Source: Seonamhaeicola sp. (GTDB lineage Bacteria; Bacteroidota; Bacteroidia; Flavobacteriales; Flavobacteriaceae). From it: a DNA stretch of 64,000 nt. Made by a program: the position numbers and the translations under genes. The stretch covers positions 52,846 through 116,845 of the forward strand of contig NZ_JANQJQ010000013.1 of the NCBI RefSeq assembly GCF_028281565.1. The letters run 5' to 3'. A model generated the notes under the pieces. That model made no database searches and was not told the origin of the DNA. It worked only from the letters and a program-made list of their open reading frames with translations. Shown piece by piece: positions 43,978-52,299 of this stretch. Position 1 is the stretch's first letter. Every line of letters starts with the position of its first letter.

Positions 43978-44577
43978 TTAGCAGTTTTTGTATTTATCAT
44001 GTAAACCAACACCTTGTAAAATCATGGGTGTGATTTTTTCTAAACGGTTTTGTTTGGTGGCCTCCCGTTTGGCAGTTTGGATGTATTCACAATACTCACG
44101 TTGTTTATAAGGGGTTAAAGACTCGAAACGGTCTTTTAACTCTTTATGTGTTTCAAACAAATTATTTAATTCATCAGGGATAACAGTTTCCTTTTTAGTT
44201 CTGTCCGGTTTAACCTCCTTGCCTAGTTTCTGGTTCTCAATGGCTTCTTTTATATATTGAAGCACAATGTTTTTATCCACGTCATCTATGGAAGCAAAGT
44301 TGAGTTGACGCATGGCCTTGGTTTTTCCTTCTTGCGCATTTCTAAGTAATTTATGCTCATCTTTAAGAAAGACCCCGTTAAAAAACCAAAGCCCAAAATG
44401 TTCTTTAAAGGCGCCTATACCACAGACATTTTTTCCATTTATGGTATAGGTTGGAATACTCCATTTAAGTGTCTCTTCCAATTCAGTTGATATTAATAGG
44501 GATCTTAAGAGCGAAAGGGCTTCAGACCATTTTGAATTAATCTCTATGTATTCTTCTACGGAACTTACTTTTTTCAT
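43978..44577 (-). CDS. YdeI/OmpD-associated family protein with DUF1801 domain
   Basis: A 199-residue cytoplasmic protein. The N-terminal ~110 residues are a DUF1801 (YdhG-like) domain: LLISTELEETLKWSIPTYTING, GIGAFKEHFGLWFFNG, LRNAQEGKTKAMRQLNF. The C-terminal ~75 residues form the YdeI/OmpD-associated helical domain (ELKDRFESLTPYKQREYCEYIQTAKREATKQNRLEKI). YdeI-type proteins have been tied to stress and peptide tolerance in enterobacteria, while DUF1801 relates to the frataxin-like fold of iron-chaperone candidates. No firm function. Its start lies downstream of the strong terminator at 44631-44661. Confidence 0.82.
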   Translation of the reverse strand: MKKVSSVEEYIEINSKWSEALSLLRSLLISTELEETLKWSIPTYTINGKNVCGIGAFKEHFGLWFFNGVFLKDEHKLLRNAQEGKTKAMRQLNFASIDDVDKNIVLQYIKEAIENQKLGKEVKPDRTKKETVIPDELNNLFETHKELKDRFESLTPYKQREYCEYIQTAKREATKQNRLEKITPMILQGVGLHDKYKNC

Positions 44578-44630
44578 GTCATAGTTTTAATCGTGGTACT
44601 AAAGTTATGAACTTAACTTTTTAAACAAAA

Positions 44631-44661
44631 AAAATAAGGCTCAATATTTGAGCCTTATTTT
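44631..44661 (-). terminator. intrinsic terminator after the first PID-CTERM-like gene
   Basis: Perfect 14-bp stem AAAATAAGGCTCAA / TTGAGCCTTATTTT with a 3-nt loop. It follows the minus-strand gene ending at 44683, flanked by A/T-tracts suited to intrinsic termination. Confidence 0.88.
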
Positions 44662-44682
44662 AATATTATAAAAAGAACATTT

Positions 44683-45099
44683 TTATTTTTTGCCTCTTAA
44701 CTTTTTAACTCCAAATGCAGCAGCCCCCAATAATAAAATACCTAAACCACCATCTAATGGGATGGAGTCTGTCCTATTTCTCTTCCTCTTTTCGGGTAAG
44801 TTGTTTTCGTTGTTGTTGTCCCATGCATTCTTCCAAAATTTCTTCCACCATTTTCTGTTTTTGCGCTTGACTTCGTCTTTGTTTTTGTTGTCTTTCCACC
44901 ATTTCTTCCACCATTCGGACCAGCTATTTGTTAAAGCATATGTATGAGTTGAAGCAGTGATGGTGCTTAAAGGAACATGGTTTAATTTGATTGAGTTTGT
45001 ACTGGCTGAAGCAGTATTGGTGTTACCACATAAGATAAAAACAAATACTATGGTAACCATTCTAAACGTTTTAACGAAAATATTACCCTTGATTTTCAT
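44683..45099 (-). CDS. small exported protein, PID-CTERM-like tail, Trp/Lys-rich core (copy A)
   Basis: A 138-residue protein in three parts. The first ~60 residues include a signal peptide (FRMVTIVFVFILCGNTNTASAS) and the stretch LSTITASTHTYALTNSW. The core (~60-110) is extremely rich in Trp, Lys and Asn (WSEWWKKWWKDNKNKD; RKWWKKFWKNAW). The tail TDSIPLDGGLGILLLGAAAFGVKKLRGKK has the motif plus hydrophobic helix plus basic cluster of exosortase/archaeosortase sorting signals, close to what is annotated as PID-CTERM. So it is likely processed and anchored after export. Its ends match copy B closely but the core does not. No sortase gene is in the window. Function unknown. Confidence 0.75.
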   Translation of the reverse strand: MKIKGNIFVKTFRMVTIVFVFILCGNTNTASASTNSIKLNHVPLSTITASTHTYALTNSWSEWWKKWWKDNKNKDEVKRKNRKWWKKFWKNAWDNNNENNLPEKRKRNRTDSIPLDGGLGILLLGAAAFGVKKLRGKK

Positions 45100-45131
45100 T
45101 TGTAAATTGATTTAATGGATTAATAGCTATT

Positions 45132-45158
45132 CAAAAATATAAAACATACCCTGCCAAA
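45132..45158 (-). promoter_or_regulatory. candidate promoter of copy A
   Basis: Minus strand: TTTG, 16-nt spacer, TATTTTTG (CAAAAATA on + at 45132-45139). The spacing is shorter than the usual 19. The same elements are kept in the duplicated region before copy B, which supports them. Confidence 0.4.
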
Positions 45159-45170
45159 AGATTTTTAGGG

Positions 45171-45190
45171 AACAGAACGTTAGTTCTGTT
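45171..45190. promoter_or_regulatory. 20-bp palindrome upstream of copy A promoter
   Basis: Perfect inverted repeat AACAGAAC-GTTA-GTTCTGTT, 12 nt upstream of the candidate -33 of copy A. The size and symmetry suit a dimeric regulator. No equivalent exists upstream of copy B. Confidence 0.4.
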
Positions 45191-45202
45191 TGTCTCTATA
45201 GT

Positions 45203-45230
45203 TATTGAATTTTGTCTGTAAAATTCAATA
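45203..45230. repeat. hairpin between the two tandem copies
   Basis: Perfect 11-bp inverted repeat TATTGAATTTT / AAAATTCAATA with a 6-nt loop. It may be the terminator of copy B (minus strand), although it lies 118 bp past that stop and lacks a clean T-run. Confidence 0.35.
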
Positions 45231-45347
45231 ATAACAATATTGTCTTGATTTTTAGTTTTTTGTGTTTATAAAAAAACTCTTTTCCAGAATGAGCCTTTTT
45301 ATTTGATGGCAATTAGTAAGAACTAAAATGTATTTATTATTAAAAGC

Positions 45348-45722
45348 TTATTTTCGGTTTCTAAGTTTTCTAACTCCAAAAGCCGTTGCACCTAATAATA
45401 AAATACCTAGACCACCATCTAATGGGATAGAGTCTGTCCCCTTTTTCTTCTTGTTCTTGTTCTTGTTCTTCTTCTTATCCTTGTTCTTCTTGTTCTTCTT
45501 CTTCTTATCCTTGTTCTTCTTGTTCTTCTTCTTCTTGTTTCCGAACCAATCCCAAAATGTTAGAGCATACGTATGACTGGAAGCAGTCATGGTACTTAGA
45601 GGAAGATTGTTTAATGAGTTTGAACTGGCCGAAGCGGCATTTGCGTTGCCACAAAGTATAAATACTAATACTATGGCAATAATTTTAAATGTTTTAACGA
45701 AAACATTACCCTTGATTTTCAT
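45348..45722 (-). CDS. small exported protein, PID-CTERM-like tail, Lys/Asn-repeat core (copy B)
   Basis: A 124-residue paralogue of copy A. The leader (MKIKGNVFVKTFKIIAIVLVFILC) and the segment NLPLSTMTASSHTYALTFWDW align with copy A, and the tail GTDSIPLDGGLGILLLGATAFGVRKLRNRK is nearly identical to it. The core is almost pure Lys/Asn/Asp, including two exact copies of KKKKNKKNKD encoded by a perfect 30-bp tandem repeat. The mature protein would be a short, very basic chain on a C-terminal sorting helix. The conserved non-coding DNA upstream shows the pair arose by tandem duplication. Function unknown; binding to polyanions such as surface polysaccharide or DNA is a guess from charge. Confidence 0.75.
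   Translation of the reverse strand: MKIKGNVFVKTFKIIAIVLVFILCGNANAASASSNSLNNLPLSTMTASSHTYALTFWDWFGNKKKKNKKNKDKKKKNKKNKDKKKNKNKNKKKKGTDSIPLDGGLGILLLGATAFGVRKLRNRK
45477..45536. repeat. perfect 30-bp tandem repeat (2 units) inside copy B
   Basis: Units 45477-45506 and 45507-45536 are identical, each beginning ATCCTTGTTC and made of TTC/TTG triplets, 10 codons each. The flanks continue as degenerate TTCTTG runs. In-frame unit length allows expansion or contraction without frameshift. Confidence 0.85.
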
Positions 45723-45755
45723 TTGTAAATTGATTTAATGGATTAATAGCTTATC

Positions 45756-45783
45756 CAAAAATATATAAAACATATCCTACAAA
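45756..45783 (-). promoter_or_regulatory. candidate promoter of copy B
   Basis: Minus strand: TTTG, 16-nt spacer, TATTTTTG (CAAAAATA on + at 45756-45763). It lies in the roughly 55-bp leader that is duplicated ahead of copy A. Confidence 0.4.
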
Positions 45784-45891
45784 ATATTTTTTTCGATTAA
45801 AACACAATTTTCCACGCTAAAAATTTTATGGAAATTTAAATTGGAAATTTGCCGAAAATTTTGGCTTTTTATCGAGGGTAAAATAAGCTAA

Positions 45892-47136
45892 TTAAGCTTC
45901 TTTTTGTAATGCAGCCAGTTCAACAATCTTACAAATGACCTCGGTAGCTTTGATCATACTTTCCACAGGAACATATTCATAACGTCCGTGAAAATTATGT
46001 CCGCCAGCAAAAATATTAGGACATGGTAACCCCATATAACTTAATTGAGACCCGTCGGTTCCACCTCGAATAGCCTTAATTAAAGGTGTAATACCCAAGG
46101 CTTTCATAGCTTCCTCGGCAATGTCAACAATATGCATCACGGGTTCTACTTTTTCTTTCATATTAAAATACTGGTCTTTTATTGTGGCAGTAACCGTCTC
46201 ATTTCCATATTGCAAGTTTAGTTCGTCGGTTAGCTTTTGCATCACGTCTTTTCTGGCTTCAAAGTGGCGACGATCATGGTCACGAATGATATATTCTAAA
46301 ACCGTTTCCTCAACGGCCCCTTTCATATTATGTAAATGAAAGAACCCCTGATAGCCTTCGGTATGCTCCGGTGTTTCCATTCTGGGTAATGAGTTTATAA
46401 ACTCAGTTGCTATATACATGGAATTTATCATTTTGCCTTTGGCATATCCGGGATGTACTATTTTGCCTTTAATTTTAACAACAGCCGATGCCGCATTGAA
46501 GTTTTCATACTCCAATTCACCAATTTGACTTCCATCCATGGTATAAGCCCAGTCTGCCCCAAATTTTTTAACATCAAACTTATGAGCGCCTCTGCCAATT
46601 TCTTCATCCGGTGTGAAACCGACTCTGATCTTGCCATGTTTGATCTCAGGATTATTGATCAGGTATTCCATGGCTGAAACAATCTCACAAATACCTGCTT
46701 TATCGTCGGCTCCTAAAAGTGTGGTACCGTCCGTTGTAATAAGCGTTTGCCCTATGTAAAGCCGAAGATCTTCGAAGTAATCCGGAGATAATACAATACG
46801 TTCTTTTTTATTAAGCAAAATGTCACCACCCAGATAGTTTTCATGAATTTGTGGTTTAACATTAGCACCGGTGAAATCCGGGGAGGTATCAAAATGTGCA
46901 ATAAACCCAATGGTTGGTACATCATGATCAACATTGCTTGGCAAGGTTGCCATGATATAAGCATTCTCATCAATATTAACATCCTGCATCCCTATAACTT
47001 TTAGTTCTTCGGCCAGCTTATTGGCCAGGTCCCATTGTTTTGCCGTACTGGGCGTTGTTTCAGAATGCGGATCAGATTCCGTATCAATAGTCACATAACT
47101 TATAAATCGTTTGATGATATGGTCTTTTGAAATCAT
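45892..47136 (-). CDS. pepT: peptidase T (tripeptidase)
   Basis: Cytoplasmic M20B zinc aminopeptidase that removes the N-terminal residue of tripeptides; 414 residues. The di-zinc ligands and catalytic residues are seen in [12 protein letters not shown] (His, Asp), [15 protein letters not shown] (bridging Asp), and [16 protein letters not shown] (catalytic Glu pair). [19 protein letters not shown] and [35 protein letters not shown] complete the family pattern, with the lid domain at ~210-320. Length is normal for PepT. It is divergent from pyrD. Confidence 0.95.
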   Translation of the reverse strand: MISKDHIIKRFISYVTIDTESDPHSETTPSTAKQWDLANKLAEELKVIGMQDVNIDENAYIMATLPSNVDHDVPTIGFIAHFDTSPDFTGANVKPQIHENYLGGDILLNKKERIVLSPDYFEDLRLYIGQTLITTDGTTLLGADDKAGICEIVSAMEYLINNPEIKHGKIRVGFTPDEEIGRGAHKFDVKKFGADWAYTMDGSQIGELEYENFNAASAVVKIKGKIVHPGYAKGKMINSMYIATEFINSLPRMETPEHTEGYQGFFHLHNMKGAVEETVLEYIIRDHDRRHFEARKDVMQKLTDELNLQYGNETVTATIKDQYFNMKEKVEPVMHIVDIAEEAMKALGITPLIKAIRGGTDGSQLSYMGLPCPNIFAGGHNFHGRYEYVPVESMIKATEVICKIVELAALQKEA

Positions 47137-47237
47137 TTTTTGAATGAAATTAGTGTGTTAAGAATGCGATAAAAAGTACCCCAGGTAGGGCTAACCAAAA
47201 GTACAATTATTAATTTTTTATTTAGATTATTTCGGAG

Positions 47238-47245
47238 TATTTTTG
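47238..47245 (+). promoter_or_regulatory. -7 promoter element upstream of pyrD
   Basis: TATTTTTG followed by CAC fits TAnnTTTG and ends 14 bp before the pyrD ATG. At 19 nt upstream there is only TTTT in place of TTTG. Confidence 0.4.
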
Positions 47246-47259
47246 CACAAATAAAACAG

Positions 47260-48294
47260 ATGTATAAACTACTGCTTCGCCCTATTTTCTTTTTATTCGA
47301 TCCTGAAAAAATACATCATTTTACGTTTTCTTTAATAAAATTCACCTCTAAACTACCTGGTTTATCATCGTTATTAAAAGGTTTGTATACCATTGAAGAT
47401 AAACGCCTGGAACGCCATGTATTGGGACTTACTTTTAAAAATCCGGTGGGATTGGCGGCAGGGTTTGATAAAAATGCGGTGTTGTACAATGAGTTGGCCA
47501 ATTTTGGATTTGGCTTTATAGAGATAGGCACAGTAACGCCTAAAGGACAACCCGGAAATCCTAAGAAACGTTTATTCAGGCTTAAAGACGACCATGGCAT
47601 TATCAACCGAATGGGGTTTAATAACGAAGGGCTGGAGGCTGCCATTGAGCAACTTAAGAAAAATAAAGGAAAGCTTATCATTGGAGGAAATATTGGGAAA
47701 AATACTGAGACAAAGCCAGAAGATTATACGGCAGATTATTTAAAGTGTTTTAAAGCTTTGCATCCTTATGTTGATTATTTTGTATTAAATGTAAGTTGTC
47801 CTAATGTAGGGAGTCATGCCAAGTTAAATGACAAAGATTATCTTGAAGAATTGATTAATGAGGTTCAAAATGCCAATGCTGGTTTTGAAAAGCAAAAACC
47901 AGTACTTTTAAAGATTGCCCCGGACTTAAATGATGGCCAGTTAGATGAGATAGCAGACCTTATAAAAGACACTAACCTCGATGGTGTTATAGCCAGTAAT
48001 ACATCGGTTGACAGAGCCGGTTTAAAAGCTTCTGAAGAACAATTGGAAGCCATTGGAAATGGAGGTTTAAGCGGACAACCCATTAAAGATAAGAGTACCA
48101 GGGTGATTAAACATTTGGCAGATAAAAGTAATAAGGCTTTCCCGATCATTGGTGTTGGCGGCATTCATTCTGCTAAAGATGCTCTGGAAAAAATTGAAGC
48201 AGGAGCCGATTTGGTTCAAATCTATACAGGGTTTATCTATGAAGGCCCCAAATTGATTAAAAGTATTAATAAAGCTATTCTTAAAACTACCTAA
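47260..48294 (+). CDS. pyrD: dihydroorotate dehydrogenase (quinone), class 2
   Basis: Fourth step of pyrimidine synthesis, oxidising dihydroorotate to orotate with electrons passed to quinone. The 344-residue length and the N-terminal amphipathic helices ([22 protein letters not shown]) mark the membrane-associated class 2 form. FMN and substrate motifs are [54 protein letters not shown] (catalytic Ser region), [13 protein letters not shown] and [27 protein letters not shown]. The 3' end overlaps the convergent M43 protease gene by 8 bp. Confidence 0.95.
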   Translation: MYKLLLRPIFFLFDPEKIHHFTFSLIKFTSKLPGLSSLLKGLYTIEDKRLERHVLGLTFKNPVGLAAGFDKNAVLYNELANFGFGFIEIGTVTPKGQPGNPKKRLFRLKDDHGIINRMGFNNEGLEAAIEQLKKNKGKLIIGGNIGKNTETKPEDYTADYLKCFKALHPYVDYFVLNVSCPNVGSHAKLNDKDYLEELINEVQNANAGFEKQKPVLLKIAPDLNDGQLDEIADLIKDTNLDGVIASNTSVDRAGLKASEEQLEAIGNGGLSGQPIKDKSTRVIKHLADKSNKAFPIIGVGGIHSAKDALEKIEAGADLVQIYTGFIYEGPKLIKSINKAILKTT

Positions 48295-50218
48295 TAAACC
48301 GTTTAGTTACTTTAGAATTTTTACCGGTTATAGTTAACAAGTAAGTACCACTGGCTAAATCACTAACATTGATAGGTCGCGCTGTAACCTCGCCTGATGA
48401 AAAGGTTTGCCCAACCAAATTAGAAATCTCATAGACCAGGTGGTCTTTGTTTTCATCTGTAGTTTTTACAAACAATAAATCGTCCTTTACCGGATTGGGG
48501 TACAATCTGACGGTTTCGTCAGATATAGGGACACTTATAGTTTTTAAGAAAACGGCATCAATAGCAATATCGCCATCCCAACCAGGCCCTTTAATGGCTC
48601 TGAATCTTATATTAATAGTTTCACCGGTGTAAGATGACAAATCAATATTTTTAGTCAGGAAAGCTTCTGTTTGCTGCTGTTGTTGGCTGCCAATAAGTGG
48701 CGGAATGACATCTAATATAAACCCTGACGCTGTTTTAACATCAACATGTAATTCTCCAATATTTTCTCCAAACATATGGTAAGCAAATTCAATTTCGGAA
48801 TTTTCATAAACAACATCAATGCAGGGCGAAATGAATTCAGCGACATCTCCCGGGTTTCCTTCAGAAGCTTCAGCATAAATATACTTTCCTAAAACACCAT
48901 CTTCTGTATGGTCATTCAAAGGTCCTGTGTTTTCCGATGGGGTTTCCCCATGATTTACTAACCAATTATAACCGGTTTTAGAGATATCATTCGTTGTCCA
49001 GCCATGGTCTCCGGCTATTTCAAAATCATTAAAGTTCTCATCAAATAAAGCGTCTGTTGTAACGCCAACCTTTATAAGCCCGGAATAGGTCTTACTAATG
49101 GTATTTGAATTATCAGATACAGTTAATGTCACATCATAAACTCCGGAATTAAACGTATGGGTTGGGCTTGGGGCTGTATAATCCGTGATACCATCAGAAT
49201 CCATATCCCATTCCCAATTCATGATGCCGGAACAGGCACTACTGAAATTTACTGTCAGGTTGTTTTCACAGGTCTGGCTTATATCAACACTAAAATCGGC
49301 ATGAAAAGAAGGGCATGACAAATAGTGTTTTTGGGTCATGTAAAAGGCATACATTCTTGCCAGTTGTTGGTCGGAAAAATGCGATCTGCAAGCTTTTAAC
49401 GAATAAGACATGATATTGCCGGTATCCGGGGTAAATGCATGCCCATGAGCATCAGTAACTGTGCCTGTGTATTCACAAAAATTATTAACATTTTCATGAG
49501 AAAGTTGTGGGTCCGCAGGTGTGTCACAAATACCATCGCCGTCGGTATCACAATTACTGCCGTCAACTAATTCCGTTGTTAAAGTATCATTATCAGGTCC
49601 ATGCGTGTGCAATAATGAGAAAACATGCCCCATTTCATGAGCTAAAGAAGACACGTTGGTAGCACAATCATTTTTTACAACAATAAAGTCCTTGGTTCTT
49701 TCATTGTTACTATAACCGCAAATACTCTCGTCAGAATCATTTTCCAGGTATTCCGTAAAATAAATGTTTATTACCCCTGAAACATTGTTTTCCTCAATTA
49801 ACGGTGCTTCGTTACCCTTTCTAAAATGACACAAGGCATCATCATCAATATAATTAATAGCGCCGCAAAGAAAGAATTCCAGGTTGGAGCCCGTAAAAGA
49901 TTGATTTAAGTTTTCGATAGCTTTATCCAAATCTGATTCAGATAAACCACCGCTTCCGTTTGAGTACCTTATAATGTGGGCTTTAATGGGAATAGCATTA
50001 ACCATTTTGGTAGGCACATCATTTTTATTGAACTTATTGGATAGAAATTTTTGTTCAACAGGAAATAATTGCGGTTTAATATCATTAAAGAACGTTAGTT
50101 GTTCTGAAGAAAACTGAGTACCACAATGCGCATCGTTATTTTGAGAGGGAAGTAAGCCTATTGACGATAAAAATATCGAAACGAAAATATATATAAACCT
50201 ACTAATAAAGAATTTCAT
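48287..50218 (-). CDS. T9SS-secreted M43-type zinc metalloprotease with PKD domain
   Basis: The ATG at 50218 ([17 protein letters not shown]) opens directly onto a signal peptide and replaces the tracked TTG; 643 residues. The pappalysin/cytophagalysin-type catalytic domain has the zinc site [16 protein letters not shown] (HExxHxxxxxH, about residue 195) and the Met-turn [12 protein letters not shown] calcium-like [11 protein letters not shown] loop sits between them. A PKD domain (~315-385, [17 protein letters not shown]), a MAM/jelly-roll-like region (~400-550) and a T9SS type A tail ([14 protein letters not shown] ... [20 protein letters not shown]) follow. It is exported through T9SS and probably digests external protein. 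Confidence 0.92.
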   Translation of the reverse strand: MKFFISRFIYIFVSIFLSSIGLLPSQNNDAHCGTQFSSEQLTFFNDIKPQLFPVEQKFLSNKFNKNDVPTKMVNAIPIKAHIIRYSNGSGGLSESDLDKAIENLNQSFTGSNLEFFLCGAINYIDDDALCHFRKGNEAPLIEENNVSGVINIYFTEYLENDSDESICGYSNNERTKDFIVVKNDCATNVSSLAHEMGHVFSLLHTHGPDNDTLTTELVDGSNCDTDGDGICDTPADPQLSHENVNNFCEYTGTVTDAHGHAFTPDTGNIMSYSLKACRSHFSDQQLARMYAFYMTQKHYLSCPSFHADFSVDISQTCENNLTVNFSSACSGIMNWEWDMDSDGITDYTAPSPTHTFNSGVYDVTLTVSDNSNTISKTYSGLIKVGVTTDALFDENFNDFEIAGDHGWTTNDISKTGYNWLVNHGETPSENTGPLNDHTEDGVLGKYIYAEASEGNPGDVAEFISPCIDVVYENSEIEFAYHMFGENIGELHVDVKTASGFILDVIPPLIGSQQQQQTEAFLTKNIDLSSYTGETINIRFRAIKGPGWDGDIAIDAVFLKTISVPISDETVRLYPNPVKDDLLFVKTTDENKDHLVYEISNLVGQTFSSGEVTARPINVSDLASGTYLLTITGKNSKVTKRFIR

Positions 50219-50313
50219 TGGGGCGAAACGTTTGCCCAAATGTATATCTTATAGCAAAGGCTAGCTAATAAAAACGTTTAAGCGTAGGATTTTATGGGTA
50301 TATTAAAATTTAG

Positions 50314-51234
50314 CTACTTTATAATGAGTTTTTTAGTAAGACTTTCATCGTTAATAGCATTTATTTTTAATAAATAAATACCGGAATTTAAAGATGATAT
50401 ATCTAATTGAAAGTCGGAAACATTATTTCTAACCGGGAAAATTTTACTGCGCTTTCCAATGGCATTATATATCTCAATAGTTCTTAATTGAATGTTCTTT
50501 GAGTTAGAAATAATGATATGGTCCCTGGCCGGATTAGGGTAAAATGATAATTGCCCCAGACGGCTATCTATAGTATTTAAAACCGATTTCAAGGTTATTG
50601 TGATAGTTCCTATTTTTTTCTCATTAAATGGTGTAGTGTTAGAACGACTGGTAATAACGCCTTGTGGTGTTGTAGCCGGGTTACTTAAAGAATACCCGGT
50701 GCCATCTTCGGTTCCTGCATCATAGGGAAATAGATCTATAGTTACCGAATTTACCCAGGAGCCTCCATTTCTTAAATCATAACTGTTTATTGCTATAAAC
50801 CAATCCGGGCTTGGAGCAATCATTGAAGCCAGCGTTAACAATGGATAATTTTCGCTTACTTGTAGGTCACTAATGGATATGGTGCCTTTTCCGGAACCTA
50901 AGCCACCGCCATTTATAAATTGGTCGGCATCAGCATTTGAAGTAACTTCAGTCTGAAACGTTCCATAAGCACCGGTTTCGGCAACAGATTCAATGCCCGG
51001 TGTAGCTGCTTGCCCCATTTCCAAAAAAGTGTTTGCTGTAGCATGCGTGGCCCCCACTAAAGAGGACCAATGGGCACCTCCGGGTAAATCTATAGTGCTA
51101 CAACCATTTGTGGGGTCATTAGTGGTTGAATCCCAAATACTTTCAAAAACAATATCATAAGTGGCCACACTTTGACTGAATAATAAGGGAGAACATAAAA
51201 TGGTAAGTATGAATAAAGAAGTAATTTTTTTCAT
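50314..51234 (-). CDS. T9SS-secreted spondin-domain protein
   Basis: A 306-residue exported protein. The signal peptide ends at LLFSQ. A spondin_N domain fills ~22-205: ATYDIVFESIWDSTTNDP, GGAHWSSLVGATH, NTFLEMGQAATPGIESVAETG, DWFIAINSYDLRNGGSW and VTIDLFPYDAGTEDGTGYSLSNP, all hallmarks of the fold that in F-spondin binds lipid and calcium. A T9SS type A sorting domain follows (~230-306: LSFYPNPARDHIIIS ... LNSGIYLLKI). It lies about 95 bp upstream of the M43 protease on the same strand. The bacterial role is unknown; adhesion or matrix binding is plausible. Confidence 0.88.
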   Translation of the reverse strand: MKKITSLFILTILCSPLLFSQSVATYDIVFESIWDSTTNDPTNGCSTIDLPGGAHWSSLVGATHATANTFLEMGQAATPGIESVAETGAYGTFQTEVTSNADADQFINGGGLGSGKGTISISDLQVSENYPLLTLASMIAPSPDWFIAINSYDLRNGGSWVNSVTIDLFPYDAGTEDGTGYSLSNPATTPQGVITSRSNTTPFNEKKIGTITITLKSVLNTIDSRLGQLSFYPNPARDHIIISNSKNIQLRTIEIYNAIGKRSKIFPVRNNVSDFQLDISSLNSGIYLLKINAINDESLTKKLIIK

Positions 51235-51328
51235 GGTAGATTTTAGTTGATGTTTATTTTTATGTCATGATAATTGTAATTGCCTTACAAAAATTAATAG
51301 TATTTTTATCCTTGAAATAGATCAGTGC

Positions 51329-52192
51329 ATGCCTGAAAAAATTAAAATCATTGAGTGCCCACGGGATGCCATGCAAGGCATAAAACAGTTTATTCCAACG
51401 GAACAAAAGGTACAGTACATTCAGGCTTTATTGCGTGTTGGTTTTGATACGATTGATTTTGGAAGTTTTGTATCGCCAAAAGCCATTCCTCAAATGGTAG
51501 ATACGGCCGAAGTACTGGGGCAATTGGATCTAAGTAAGACCAGTAGTAAATTATTGGCTATAGTAGCTAATGTTCGGGGTGCACAAAATGCCTGTTTGCA
51601 TCCTGAAATTAATTATCTAGGGTATCCGTTTTCTATTTCGGAGAACTTTCAAATGCGTAATACCCATAAAACCATTGCACAGTCGGTAGATATTTTGAAA
51701 GCTATTCTAGAGTTGGCCGATAGCTCTAATAAAGAGGTTGTGGTCTATATTTCTATGGGATTTGGAAATCCGTACGGTGATCCGTGGAATGTTGACATTG
51801 TAGGAGCGTGGACCGAACGGTTGCATGAAATGGGGGTTAAAATTTTATCCTTAAGCGATACCATTGGGAGTTCCACTCCGGAAAGTATTACCTATTTATT
51901 TTCAAACTTGATTCCTAAGTACCCCAACATAGAATTTGGGGCACATTTACATACAACACCCAGTACCTGGTTCGAAAAAGTGGAGGCTGCTTTTTTAGCC
52001 GGTTGTAAACGTTTTGACGGCGCCATTCAGGGTTTTGGTGGTTGTCCTATGGCAAAAGACGAACTTACAGGTAATATGCCCACAGAAAAGCTCCTTTCAT
52101 ATTTTACTTCAAAGCAGCTTAATAGCTTAAATGCACTTAGTTTTGAAAGTGCTTTTAACGAAGCTTCCAAAATTTTTAATAACTACTATTAG
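51329..52192 (+). CDS. hydroxymethylglutaryl-CoA lyase family protein
   Basis: TIM-barrel carbon-carbon lyase of the HMGL-like family, expected to split HMG-CoA into acetoacetate and acetyl-CoA at the end of leucine degradation; 287 residues. The metal and substrate residues sit in IIECPRDAMQG (EVGPRDGLQ in textbook members), DTIDFGSFVSPKAIPQM, FGNPYGDPWN, SLSDTIGSSTPESI, EFGAHLHTTP (metal His) and QGFGGCPMAKDELTGNMPTE (catalytic Cys). Departures such as CPRDAMQ are common in Bacteroidota. A TTG-N18-TATTTTTA pair lies upstream (51280-51308). No other leucine-catabolic genes are adjacent. Confidence 0.85.
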   Translation: MPEKIKIIECPRDAMQGIKQFIPTEQKVQYIQALLRVGFDTIDFGSFVSPKAIPQMVDTAEVLGQLDLSKTSSKLLAIVANVRGAQNACLHPEINYLGYPFSISENFQMRNTHKTIAQSVDILKAILELADSSNKEVVVYISMGFGNPYGDPWNVDIVGAWTERLHEMGVKILSLSDTIGSSTPESITYLFSNLIPKYPNIEFGAHLHTTPSTWFEKVEAAFLAGCKRFDGAIQGFGGCPMAKDELTGNMPTEKLLSYFTSKQLNSLNALSFESAFNEASKIFNNYY

Positions 52193-52215
52193 AAAATAAA
52201 GAATTTCCTAGAATG

Positions 52216-52252
52216 AGCATTCCCCAAGGAAGAGCCTCAGGGAATGCTTTTT
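52216..52252 (+). terminator. intrinsic terminator after the HMG-CoA lyase-family gene
   Basis: 9-bp stem AGCATTCCC / GGGAATGCT with a 15-nt loop, followed by TTTT. Confidence 0.75.
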
Positions 52253-52256
52253 GATT

Positions 52257-52285
52257 AAAAGCGCTATTAAAATAAATAGCACTTT
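52257..52285 (-). terminator. terminator of the TonB-dependent receptor gene
   Basis: On the minus strand AAAGTGCTATT / AATAGCGCTTTT with one mismatch and a 6-nt loop, ending in TTTTAAT. It lies 14 bp after the receptor stop. Confidence 0.6.
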
Positions 52286-52299
52286 AATATTTCTATATT

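Noticed and set aside
45446-45540. CRISPR-like or microsatellite array of TTCTTG units
   Set aside because: No spacers and no cas genes. It is the coding repeat of a Lys/Asn-rich protein.
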